DNA of 64,000 nucleotides from Rubrivivax sp. (lineage in GTDB: Bacteria > Pseudomonadota > Gammaproteobacteria > Burkholderiales > Burkholderiaceae_C), in assembly GCA_022842595.1 (NCBI GenBank), contig JALHPF010000001.1, positions 186,001-250,000 of the forward strand. Reading direction: 5' to 3'. Below, in pieces: positions 56,633 through 64,000 of the stretch. The notes under the pieces are model-generated. The model worked only from the letters and a program-made list of their open reading frames with translations. It was not told where the DNA came from and ran no database searches. Numbering within the stretch: the stretch's first letter is position 1; every line of letters starts with the position of its first letter. The translations under genes and the position numbers were made by a program.

Positions 56633-56702
56633 CGGTGTCGCTGATAGTGGTTCGTCGAAGCGCGCATCGCCGGCTGCAGGCGGATGCGCAAAGCCTGCAA
56701 TT

Positions 56703-58016
56703 CTAGTTCGGGGGCTGACTCGGCCCTGTCGCCGGGAGCCAGGCCAGGCTGAACTGCGGCTGGCCTTGTGCGGCCAGGCAACGGGCGTCCAGCCCGAGCC
56801 AGGGCACGAACAGCATGGCGCCCGCCGCCGTCAGCAGCAAGGGGCCTTCGCGCTGCCAGACCGGTACCGCTTGGCCCTGGGCCTGCTTCTTCAGGCTGCG
56901 CGGCGGCGTGTTCGGGGCGCGCTGGAACTGTTCACCGCCGCAGCGCGGGCGCACCTGCACCTCGCGCAACAATTCGCCCGGCGCCCCACCCCGTGTGCAG
57001 GCGGTGACTTCGATGGCGCCGGCCCAGCCCGGCACGGGGTGCCGGCCCGGGGCAGACAGACACAGGGTCACGGGCATGCCCACGGCTGGGGGCTGTGACG
57101 GCGGCCCTGCCACCGCCGCGCGATCGGCAAACACCAGGCGCCCACGGTACAGCCGCAGTTCGCCGCCTTCGGCCTGGAACCGGGCGCTGCGCCGCACCGG
57201 CAGTTCGGCCAGCAGCCGCTGCACCAGGCTCTCGGTCACGGGGCCAGGGACAACCTGCGCCAGCCAGCGGCGCAGCACATTGGCACGACGCGCAGGCGGC
57301 AGGGCCTGCCACGCGCCCACCAACAGCGCGTCACCCGCCACACAGCCCGGCAGGTCCGATGCCGCCGCCTCGGCGGCCAGTGCGGCGGCTTCCTGGGCCC
57401 GCCGGCTGGACAGGGCCAGGCTCGTCTCGGCATCGGAAAAGGCAGCAAGCAGCGCCGGCCACACCTGCTGGCGCAGGCGGCTGCGGGCAAAGCGCGGGTC
57501 GCTGTTGCTCGGGTCGTCGACGGCGCGCAGGCGGTGCCGGCGCATGTAGTCGTCGATGGCTGCGCGCGGCTGGTCCAGCCAGGGCCTGGCCCAGACCAGC
57601 CCGTCACGCTGCGCCACACGCGGCATGGCGGACAGCCCGGCCGGGCCACCGCCGCGCAAGGCTTGCAGCAGCCAGGTCTCGGCCTGGTCGCGCTGGTGGT
57701 GGGCCAGCAGCACCAGCCCGGCACCGGCGGCGCGGGCCATCTGCGCGAGTGCGGCATAACGCTCACGTCGCGCCCAGGCCTCGACGCTGTCGCCGGCCTG
57801 CGGCGCGCCCGCAAGCCGGCGGCCTTCGAATGCGACGCCCCAGCGCCGGGCCTGCCGGCGCACCTGCTCATGCCAGGCATCGGCGTCGGGCATGAGGCCG
57901 TGGTGCACGTGCAGGGCCAGCACGCGTATGCCGAGCGGCTGCGCCATGCGCAGCGTGCAGTGCAGCAGGGCTGTGGAATCGCGGCCGCCGCTGGTGGCCA
58001 CCGCGACCAGGTTCAA
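56703..58016 (-). CDS. tilS: tRNA(Ile)-lysidine synthase
   Basis: TilS attaches lysine to C34 of tRNA-Ile(CAU), changing it to read AUA codons. The 437-residue protein has the PP-loop SGGRDSTALLH at about 9-19, the ALHVHHGLMPDADAWHEQV segment and LLAHHQRDQAETWLLQALRGG, with family C-terminal domains after 230. It starts with TTG at 58016, one base after the accA stop, so translation is probably coupled. The N-terminus is short but complete enough for the PP-loop. Confidence 0.93.
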   Translation of the reverse strand: MNLVAVATSGGRDSTALLHCTLRMAQPLGIRVLALHVHHGLMPDADAWHEQVRRQARRWGVAFEGRRLAGAPQAGDSVEAWARRERYAALAQMARAAGAGLVLLAHHQRDQAETWLLQALRGGGPAGLSAMPRVAQRDGLVWARPWLDQPRAAIDDYMRRHRLRAVDDPSNSDPRFARSRLRQQVWPALLAAFSDAETSLALSSRRAQEAAALAAEAAASDLPGCVAGDALLVGAWQALPPARRANVLRRWLAQVVPGPVTESLVQRLLAELPVRRSARFQAEGGELRLYRGRLVFADRAAVAGPPSQPPAVGMPVTLCLSAPGRHPVPGWAGAIEVTACTRGGAPGELLREVQVRPRCGGEQFQRAPNTPPRSLKKQAQGQAVPVWQREGPLLLTAAGAMLFVPWLGLDARCLAAQGQPQFSLAWLPATGPSQPPN

Positions 58017-58017
58017 G

Positions 58018-58989
58018 TCACCGGTCCTTGGTGTCGGTGAAGCGGCCGTAGCTGCGCAGGCGCTCGTAGCGGCGCTGCAGCAGCACCTCGGGCTTGAGGT
58101 CGGCGGACTGGCGCAGCGCGTCGGCCAGCGCCCGCTTCAGCTGCGCGGCCATCCAAGGGATGTCGCGGTGCGCGCCACCCACGGGTTCGTTGACGATCTT
58201 GTCGACCACACCCAGCGCCTTCAACCGGTGCGCTGTGACGCCCAGGGCTTCGGCAGCTTCGGACGCACGTTCGGCGGTCTTCCACAGGATCGACGCGCAG
58301 CCTTCGGGCGAGATCACCGAATACACGCTGAACTGCAGCATCAGCACCTGGTCGGCCACGCTGATGGCCAAGGCACCGCCGCTGCCGCCTTCGCCGATGA
58401 TGGTGCTGACGATCGGCACTTCCAGCTGCGCCATCTCGAAGATGTTGCGGCCGATGGCCTCGGACTGCCCACGCTCTTCGGCACCGATGCCGGGGTAGGC
58501 CCCGGGCGTGTCGACGAAGGTGAAGACCGGCAGCCCGAACTTCTCGGCCAGCTTCATCAGCCGCAACGCCTTGCGATACCCCTCGGGCCGGCTCATGCCG
58601 AAGTTGCGCAGCGTGCGTTCCTTCGTGTCGCGGCCCTTCTGGTGGCCCAGCACCATGCAGGCCTGGCCGTTGAAGCGCGCCAGGCCGCCGACGATGCTGA
58701 GGTCGTCGGCGTAATGGCGGTCGCCGTGCAGTTCCTGGAACTCGGTGAAGATCTCGTTGACGTAGTCCAGCGTGTAGGGGCGCTGGGCATGGCGGGCGAT
58801 CTGCGTCACCTGCCAGGGCGTCAGGTTCGAATAGATGTCGCGCGTGAGTTGCTGGCTCTTGGCCGACAGGCGTTCGATCTCGTCGGAGATGTCCACTGCC
58901 GACTCGTTCTGCACGTAACGCAACTCGTCGATCTTGGACTCGAGTTCGGCAATGGGCTGCTCGAAGTCGAGGAAATGTCGTTTGCTCAT
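58018..58989 (-). CDS. accA: Acetyl-CoA carboxylase carboxyltransferase subunit alpha
   Basis: AccA with AccD transfers carboxyl from biotin to acetyl-CoA, making malonyl-CoA for fatty-acid synthesis. The 323-residue protein has the N-terminal [18 protein letters not shown] helix, [29 protein letters not shown] and [21 protein letters not shown] lies upstream of the ATG. It lies 10 bases after the DNA glycosylase gene, within a cysS-glycosylase-accA-tilS run. Confidence 0.97.
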   Translation of the reverse strand: MSKRHFLDFEQPIAELESKIDELRYVQNESAVDISDEIERLSAKSQQLTRDIYSNLTPWQVTQIARHAQRPYTLDYVNEIFTEFQELHGDRHYADDLSIVGGLARFNGQACMVLGHQKGRDTKERTLRNFGMSRPEGYRKALRLMKLAEKFGLPVFTFVDTPGAYPGIGAEERGQSEAIGRNIFEMAQLEVPIVSTIIGEGGSGGALAISVADQVLMLQFSVYSVISPEGCASILWKTAERASEAAEALGVTAHRLKALGVVDKIVNEPVGGAHRDIPWMAAQLKRALADALRQSADLKPEVLLQRRYERLRSYGRFTDTKDR

Positions 58990-58999
58990 GGCGCCTTTG

Positions 59000-59680
59000 T
59001 CAGTAGTCCACGGGGACCGGGTCGAGGCTGCGCCAAATATACCAAGTAGCCACCGACCGGTAGGGCGCCCAGGCCTCGCCCACTTCGCGGGCCTCGGCGC
59101 GCGACACCGGCTCGCCGCTGAAGTAGTTGACGCTGATGCCCTTGATCAGGCCCAGGTCGTCCAGCGGCATGACATTGGGCCGCATGAGGTGGAAGATCAG
59201 GAACATCTCGGCCGTCCAGCGGCCGATGCCGCGGATGGCCACGAGCTCGGTGATGATGGCCTCGTCGTCCATGCCCTGCCAGTCGGCCTCGTGCACCTGG
59301 CCGCCGGCGAAGTGGCGCGCCAGGTCCAGCAGGTATTCGCACTTGCGCGCCGACAAGCCGGCCTCGCGCATGTGCGGCACTTCCAGGCCCTGCACCTCGG
59401 TGGCGAGCAGGCCCGTGCCGGCTGGCGCGGCCAGCACGGTGAAGCGGTCCCAGACCGATTGCGCGGCCTTCACCGAGATCTGCTGGCCGACGATGCTGCG
59501 GGCCAGCGTCGTGAAGGCATCGCCGCGGCTCGTCAGGCGCGACACGCCGAAGCGCGGGATCAGCTTCTTGAGCACGCGGTCGCGCCGCGACAGATGGCGG
59601 CAGGCCTCGTCCCAATAGGCAGGCGTGACGGTGCAGGGTGCCCCATCCACCATGGCCGGGACCGGATCGGCCTTGGGCAT
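59000..59680 (-). CDS. DNA-3-methyladenine glycosylase II family protein (HhH-GPD)
   Basis: A 226-residue base-excision-repair glycosylase of the HhH-GPD superfamily. The [18 protein letters not shown] motif, the helix-hairpin-helix [17 protein letters not shown] and the catalytic aspartate in [10 protein letters not shown] are present. It lacks the extended N-terminal domain of E. coli AlkA and lacks an iron-sulfur cluster, as in the short AlkA/MAG-like enzymes of Burkholderiales. It sits 8 bases after cysS. Confidence 0.92.
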   Translation of the reverse strand: MPKADPVPAMVDGAPCTVTPAYWDEACRHLSRRDRVLKKLIPRFGVSRLTSRGDAFTTLARSIVGQQISVKAAQSVWDRFTVLAAPAGTGLLATEVQGLEVPHMREAGLSARKCEYLLDLARHFAGGQVHEADWQGMDDEAIITELVAIRGIGRWTAEMFLIFHLMRPNVMPLDDLGLIKGISVNYFSGEPVSRAEAREVGEAWAPYRSVATWYIWRSLDPVPVDY

Positions 59681-59688
59681 CGTCGGTG

Positions 59689-61065
59689 TCAGGCCTTGAC
59701 CCAGGTGGTGCCCTGGGCCGAGTCTTTCAGCACGATGCCTTGCGCCAGCAGTTCGTCGCGGATGCGATCGGCGCCGGCGAAGTCGCGTGCGGCCTTGGCC
59801 GCGGCGCGTTGCGCGATGCGCTGCAGGATGTCGGCCTCGGCCAGCGCCACGCCGCCTTGCAGGTAGGCCTGCGGCATCTGCTGCAGCAAACCGAGCACGG
59901 CCCCCAGCGCCTTCAGCAGCGACGCGTCGGCAGCCTGCCCGCGGTTGGCGCCGCCGGCGAGGTCGAAGAGCACGGCCACAGCGCCGGGCGTGTTGAAGTC
60001 ATCGTCCATCGCCGCCCTGAAGGCCGCGGCACGCGGTTCCTGCCAGTCGATGGCGGGCAGCAGCGGCACGTCGCCTGCTGCCTGCAGTGCGGTGTACAGC
60101 CGCTTGAGCGAACTGCGCGTTTCTTCCAGTGCCACTTCGCTGAAATTGAAGGGGCTGCGGTAATGCGTGCGCAGCATGAAGAAGCGGATGGTCTCGCCGT
60201 CGAACTTCGTCAGCACGTCGGCGATGGTGAAGAAGTTGCCGAGCGACTTCGACATCTTGGTGTCGTCGACGTTGAGGAACCCGTTGTGCATCCAGGTGCG
60301 CACGAACGGCACGCCGCTGGCGCCTTCACTCTGCGCGATCTCGTTCTCGTGGTGCGGGAACTGCAGGTCCATGCCGCCACCGTGGATGTCGAAGGGCTCG
60401 CCGAGCAGGGCGCAGCTCATCGCCGAGCATTCGATATGCCAGCCGGGCCGTCCCGTGCCCCAGGGGCTGGCCCACTGCGCCTCGGGCGGCTCGCCGGGCT
60501 TGGCGCTCTTCCACAGCACGAAGTCGAGCGGGTCCTGCTTGTCGTCGGCCACGGCCACACGTTCACCGGCACGCAGTTCGTCCAGGCTCTTGCCGCTGAG
60601 CTTGCCGTAGCCTTCGAAGCGCCGCACCGCGTAGTTGACGTCGCCACCGGCGGCCTGGTAGGCCAGGCCCTTGGCCTGCAGCTGGCCGATGAGGTGCTGC
60701 ATCTGCGGCACGTAGTCGGTGGCGCGCGGCTCGTGCGTCGGCGTGGCCACGCCCAGTGCCGCCAGGTCGCGGTGCATGGCCGCGATCATCTCGTCGGTGA
60801 GTGCGCGGATGCTGATGCCTCGCTCGAGCGCCCGGCGGATGATCTTGTCCTCGATGTCGGTGATGTTGCGCACGTAGGTCACGCGCAGGCCGCTGGCCTG
60901 CAGCCAGCGGTACACCACGTCGAAGGCCAGCATCATGCGGGCATGGCCCAGATGGCAGAGGTCGTAGACCGTGATGCCGCAGACGTACATGCGGACATGG
61001 CCAGGCTCGATGGGCGCGAAGGCTTCGAGCCGGCGCGTGAGGGTGTTGTGGATGCGTAGCGTCAT
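59689..61065 (-). CDS. cysS: Cysteinyl-tRNA synthetase
   Basis: CysS charges tRNA-Cys. The 458-residue class I synthetase has the zinc cysteine and HIGH-type motif in [26 protein letters not shown] and [18 protein letters not shown], and the KMSKSLGNF motif at about 267-275. The ATG at 61065 starts a normal N-terminus. It is divergent from the TPR gene, with 168 bases between. Confidence 0.97.
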   Translation of the reverse strand: MTLRIHNTLTRRLEAFAPIEPGHVRMYVCGITVYDLCHLGHARMMLAFDVVYRWLQASGLRVTYVRNITDIEDKIIRRALERGISIRALTDEMIAAMHRDLAALGVATPTHEPRATDYVPQMQHLIGQLQAKGLAYQAAGGDVNYAVRRFEGYGKLSGKSLDELRAGERVAVADDKQDPLDFVLWKSAKPGEPPEAQWASPWGTGRPGWHIECSAMSCALLGEPFDIHGGGMDLQFPHHENEIAQSEGASGVPFVRTWMHNGFLNVDDTKMSKSLGNFFTIADVLTKFDGETIRFFMLRTHYRSPFNFSEVALEETRSSLKRLYTALQAAGDVPLLPAIDWQEPRAAAFRAAMDDDFNTPGAVAVLFDLAGGANRGQAADASLLKALGAVLGLLQQMPQAYLQGGVALAEADILQRIAQRAAAKAARDFAGADRIRDELLAQGIVLKDSAQGTTWVKA

Positions 61066-61233
61066 GGCAGACGTCGGGCGGGGTTGCGGGGCATGGACTG
61101 CGGCATCGCCAGCCCGCCGATAGAATGGAAATCAGTATAGCGGTGGCCCTGCGGCCCGAAGCCGTTTCCGCACCACCTGCATTCACGTGCAGCTCCTGCC
61201 CCAACCCCACCACCCCCACGCACCCTTTCGCCC

Positions 61234-61740
61234 ATGCTGAGTCCGCGCACCCGCTGGATGGCCGCCTTGCTGCTGGCCTGCGGCATGGCGCAGGCGGCCG
61301 AGCTCGACGAAGCCCGCGACCGTCTCGCCCGCGGCGACGCCGCCGGGGCGCTGGAGCGCCTGCAGCAGGGCCTGGAGCGCGAGCCCGCCAATGCCCAGTT
61401 GCGCTTCCTGCAGGGCGTGACGCTGATGGACCTGGGGCGCGACACCCAGGCGCTGGAGGTCTTCCGCCAGCTGCATCAGGCCTACCCCGAACTGCCAGAG
61501 CCGCTGAACAACATCGGGCTGCTGCAGGCCCGCGCCGGCCAGCTGGATAGCGCCCGCCAGAGCCTGCAGGACGCCCTGCGTGCCGATCCGCAGCACCGCG
61601 CCGCGCGTGCCAACCTCGGCCAGGTCTACCTGATGCTGGCCGTGCAAGCCTGGGAACTGGCCACTTCCGGCATTCCCGACGCTGCCCTGCTGCGGCGGCT
61701 GGAAGGTGCACGCGCGCTGCTGGCGCTGCCCGCCCGCTAG
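61234..61740 (+). CDS. Exported TPR-repeat protein
   Basis: A 168-residue protein with a short signal peptide (about 1-21, ...CGMAQA) and three to four tetratricopeptide repeats (about 22-145), for example [22 protein letters not shown] and [24 protein letters not shown]. It is probably periplasmic and a protein-interaction scaffold; no partner is known. It precedes ppiA by 35 bases on the same strand and may share its transcript, a common arrangement in Burkholderiales. Confidence 0.85.
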   Translation: MLSPRTRWMAALLLACGMAQAAELDEARDRLARGDAAGALERLQQGLEREPANAQLRFLQGVTLMDLGRDTQALEVFRQLHQAYPELPEPLNNIGLLQARAGQLDSARQSLQDALRADPQHRAARANLGQVYLMLAVQAWELATSGIPDAALLRRLEGARALLALPAR

Positions 61741-61775
61741 ACTGCCGGCCCATCCCGCTTCAACCCCATGCGCCC

Positions 61776-62348
61776 ATGACTCACCTGCCCCGCCTTCTTG
61801 CCCGCGCCGTGGTCGTGGCCACCGCCACCCTGGCCACCACATCGGCCCTGGCCGACACCGTGCGTCTGGCCACCAGCCAGGGCGACATCGTGCTCGACCT
61901 CGACCGCGAGAAGGCGCCCAAGACGGTCGAGAACTTCGTTCAATACGTCAAGGCCAAGCACTACGACGGCCTGATCTTCCATCGCGTGATCGACGGCTTC
62001 ATGATCCAGGGCGGCGGCATGAAGCCCGACCTGAGCGAAAAGCCCACGCGCGCGCCGATCCCGCTGGAAAGCCGCAACGGCCTGCAGAACCTGCGCGGCA
62101 CCATTGCCATGGCACGCACCTCGGTGCCCAATTCGGCAACCGCGCAGTTCTTCATCAACATCGCCGACAACGCCCGGCTCGACCAGCCCAACGCCCGCGA
62201 CGGCGAGGGCTACGCCGTTTTCGGCAAGGTCACCGCGGGCATGGACGTCGTCGACAAGATCCGCGCGCTGCCCACCGAGCCGCGCGGCATGCATCAGAAC
62301 GTGCCCACCACGCCGGTGGTCATCCTCAAGGCAACCCTGGAGAAGTGA
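61776..62348 (+). CDS. ppiA: Periplasmic cyclophilin-type peptidyl-prolyl isomerase
   Basis: A 190-residue cyclophilin with a signal peptide (about 1-24, ...TTSALA), so it acts on proline bonds of periplasmic proteins. The catalytic core has [34 protein letters not shown] and GYAVFGKV. It is followed one base after its stop by the cytoplasmic paralogue, and the two share most core residues, consistent with duplication. Confidence 0.94.
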   Translation: MTHLPRLLARAVVVATATLATTSALADTVRLATSQGDIVLDLDREKAPKTVENFVQYVKAKHYDGLIFHRVIDGFMIQGGGMKPDLSEKPTRAPIPLESRNGLQNLRGTIAMARTSVPNSATAQFFINIADNARLDQPNARDGEGYAVFGKVTAGMDVVDKIRALPTEPRGMHQNVPTTPVVILKATLEK

Positions 62349-62349
62349 C

Positions 62350-62853
62350 ATGACAAAAACCATCACGATGGACACCAGCGCGGGCAGCCTGCGCATCGAA
62401 CTCGACGACGAGAAGGCCCCCAAGAGCGTGGCCAACTTCCTGGCCTATGCGGCTGCGGGCCATTACGACAACACCGTCTTCCACCGCGTCATCAAGGGCT
62501 TCATGGTGCAAGGTGGCGGCTTCGAGCCGGGCATGAAGCAAAAGGGCACGCTGGCACCCATCCCCAACGAAGCCAACAATGGCCTGAAGAACAAGAAGTA
62601 CACGCTGGCGATGGCACGTACCAACGACCCGCACTCGGCCACGGCGCAGTTCTTCATCAACGCCGCCGACAACGAATTCCTCGACTTCCGCGCCGAGAAC
62701 GCGCAAGGATGGGGCTATGCCGTCTTTGGGCGGGTCGTCGAAGGCACCGAGATCGTCGACGCCATAGAGCGTGTGCGAACCGGCCGCAAGGGCTTCCACG
62801 ACGATGTGCCGGTGGACGACGTGCGCATCGAACGCGTCACTCTCGCCGGCTGA
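62350..62853 (+). CDS. ppiB: Cytoplasmic cyclophilin-type peptidyl-prolyl isomerase
   Basis: A 167-residue cyclophilin without a signal peptide. The core motifs are [36 protein letters not shown] and [11 protein letters not shown]. The ATG at 62350 follows the ppiA stop by one base. Its own stop overlaps the lpxH start (TGATG), so lpxH is translated by coupling. Confidence 0.95.
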   Translation: MTKTITMDTSAGSLRIELDDEKAPKSVANFLAYAAAGHYDNTVFHRVIKGFMVQGGGFEPGMKQKGTLAPIPNEANNGLKNKKYTLAMARTNDPHSATAQFFINAADNEFLDFRAENAQGWGYAVFGRVVEGTEIVDAIERVRTGRKGFHDDVPVDDVRIERVTLAG

Positions 62854-63686
62854 TGGCCAGCGCGGGCACGGGCGGTGAAGCTGCCGACCGTGCAGCGCGC
62901 CCGCTGCCGGCGTTCTTCGAGCTGGCAGCGCCCGCGCACTGGGTGGCGGTCGACTTCATCTCCGACCTGCACCTGTGCGAGACCATGCCTCGCACCTTCG
63001 ACGCCTTTGCACAGCACCTGCTCAATACGCCGGCAGATGCGGTGTTCTTGCTGGGCGACATCTTCGAAGTCTGGGTCGGCGACGACGCCCGCGACCGTGA
63101 ATTCGAATCACGCTGCGTCGACGTGATGGCCGAAGCGTCCAGCCAGCGCATGCTGGGCCTGATGGTCGGCAACCGCGACTTCCTGCTGGGCTCGGCCATG
63201 CTGCGCGCCTGCGGCGGCATGGCCCTGGCCGACCCCACCGTTCTCAAGGCCTGGGGCCAGCGTGTGCTGCTCAGCCACGGCGACGCGCTCTGCCTGGACG
63301 ATCTGCCCTACCAGGCCTTCCGCGCCGAAGTGCGCAGCCCCGCGTGGCAGCAGGCCTTCCTGGCCCGGCCGCTGGCCGAACGGCTGGCCATCGCCACGCA
63401 GATGCGCCAGGCCAGCCAGGAACGCCGGCGTTTCGACGGCGCCTTCGACGCCGATGCCGACTTCGGCGAGGCCGTGCGCTGGATGCATGCGATGGGCACC
63501 GCCGAACTCGTGCACGGCCACACCCACCGCCCCGGCAGCAACATGCTCGCGCCGGGCTTCAAACGCCATGTGCTGAGTGACTGGGACCTGGACACAGGCA
63601 ACCGCGCCGAAGTGCTGCGCCTCAGCCGTGACGGCTTCGTACGGCTGCCACCGGCCACGGGGCCGGTGGCAGTGGCCAGCCTCTGA
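62853..63686 (+). CDS. lpxH: UDP-2,3-diacylglucosamine diphosphatase
   Basis: LpxH hydrolyses UDP-2,3-diacylglucosamine to lipid X in lipid A synthesis at the inner membrane. The 277-residue metallophosphoesterase has FISDLHLCE, LLGDIFEVWVGDD, VGNRDFLLG, SHGDALCLDD and VHGHTHRP, which together give the two-metal site. The N-terminus is about 25 residues longer than in E. coli. The start overlaps the ppiB stop by one base. Confidence 0.95.
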   Translation: MASAGTGGEAADRAARPLPAFFELAAPAHWVAVDFISDLHLCETMPRTFDAFAQHLLNTPADAVFLLGDIFEVWVGDDARDREFESRCVDVMAEASSQRMLGLMVGNRDFLLGSAMLRACGGMALADPTVLKAWGQRVLLSHGDALCLDDLPYQAFRAEVRSPAWQQAFLARPLAERLAIATQMRQASQERRRFDGAFDADADFGEAVRWMHAMGTAELVHGHTHRPGSNMLAPGFKRHVLSDWDLDTGNRAEVLRLSRDGFVRLPPATGPVAVASL

Positions 63687-63710
63687 ACCCGTGAACCGCT
63701 GAAACTTCAC

Positions 63711-64000
63711 GTGCTGCGCCACTGGTGGCAACGTCTGAAGGCGCGACGCGATGACGCGGCGGTCGCTCGCCGCGAGATTCCCGCCGACCTGTGGAAGCGC
63801 ACGCTGGTGCGCTACCCCTTCCTGCGGCGGCATTCAGCCGCAGACGCTGCCGAGCTCAGGCGCCTGACCAGTCTGTTCCTGGATCGCAAGGAATTCAGCA
63901 CCGCGGGCGGCCTTCGCCTGAGCGACGCGATGGTGGTGGCGGTTGCCGCCCAGGCCGTGCTGCCGGTGCTGCGGCTCGGGCTCGACCGATACGACGGCTT
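63711..64000 (+). CDS. mtfA: MtfA-like zinc peptidase, 5' part only
   Basis: The first 96 residues of a protein resembling MtfA (peptidase family M90), a cytosolic zinc peptidase linked in E. coli to control of the glucose phosphotransferase regulator Mlc. The start is GTG 63711, giving VLRHWWQRLKARRDD, then IPADLWKRTLVRYPFL and LTSLFLDRKEFSTAGGL, all family-like. The catalytic HExxH lies beyond the window. It follows lpxH by 24 bases. Confidence 0.82.
   Translation, partial: MLRHWWQRLKARRDDAAVARREIPADLWKRTLVRYPFLRRHSAADAAELRRLTSLFLDRKEFSTAGGLRLSDAMVVAVAAQAVLPVLRLGLDRYDG

Overview
The window reads as chromosome of a high-GC betaproteobacterium of the order Burkholderiales, most likely near the Rubrivivax/Leptothrix/Ideonella group. 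This rests on the gene order exbB-exbD-lpxK-Trm112-kdsB-adk, the complete cbb3 oxidase block with hemN and an FNR-type regulator, the PEP-CTERM protein, and strong G/C bias at third codon positions. That bias also leaves very long meaningless open frames on the opposite strand of most genes. No 16S rRNA is present, so genus is inference.

Region 1 (1-12.3 kb) is a microaerobic respiration block. After the 5' part of icd it carries a TauE/SafE-like membrane protein, hemN, fnr and the whole cytochrome cbb3 set: a short FixH-like gene, ccoG, ccoP, ccoQ, ccoO, ccoN, ccoS and ccoI. Three FNR/ANR-type boxes sit where they could couple these genes to the fnr product: one between hemN and fnr, one inside ccoS ahead of ccoN, and one ahead of ccoI. 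Two of them have a -10-like hexamer exactly where a class II FNR promoter needs it.

Region 2 (11.8-19.5 kb) holds housekeeping and envelope genes: DUF192, sodB, xseA, exbB-exbD, lpxK, a Trm112-like gene, kdsB, adk and a short-chain dehydrogenase.

Region 3 (19.5-32.2 kb) is the most unusual part. Three TonB-dependent receptors follow one another, each separately terminated. The receptor at the downstream end is followed by a tight operon of two TPR plus aspartyl/asparaginyl beta-hydroxylase proteins flanking a small secreted protein. A third TPR-hydroxylase paralogue lies at 53.8-55.1 kb, divergent from a PEP-CTERM protein. The hydroxylases lack signal peptides, so any exported substrate would have to be modified before secretion.

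Region 4 (32.6-41.8 kb) is a long minus-strand array: DUF2087 protein, tadA, ldcA, and a peptide ABC transporter (binding protein, two permeases, double-ATPase). It looks like a murein-peptide recycling operon. It is interrupted between permease and ATPase by a 0.65 kb gene-free island packed with inverted repeats.

Region 5 (41.9-55.3 kb) is accessory and signalling: tRNA-Ser(UGA), a Ser/Thr kinase with a duplicated C-terminal module, a NIPSNAP/ABM/ArsR mini-operon, an AcoR-like regulator whose sigma-54 contact loop is altered, a GGDEF-EAL protein, a LytS/LytTR-type two-component pair, an exported methyltransferase, the PEP-CTERM protein, the third hydroxylase and tRNA-Ser(GCU).

Region 6 (55.3-64 kb) is core metabolism: lysC, tilS, accA, a DNA glycosylase, cysS, a TPR protein, two cyclophilins, lpxH and the start of an MtfA-like peptidase.
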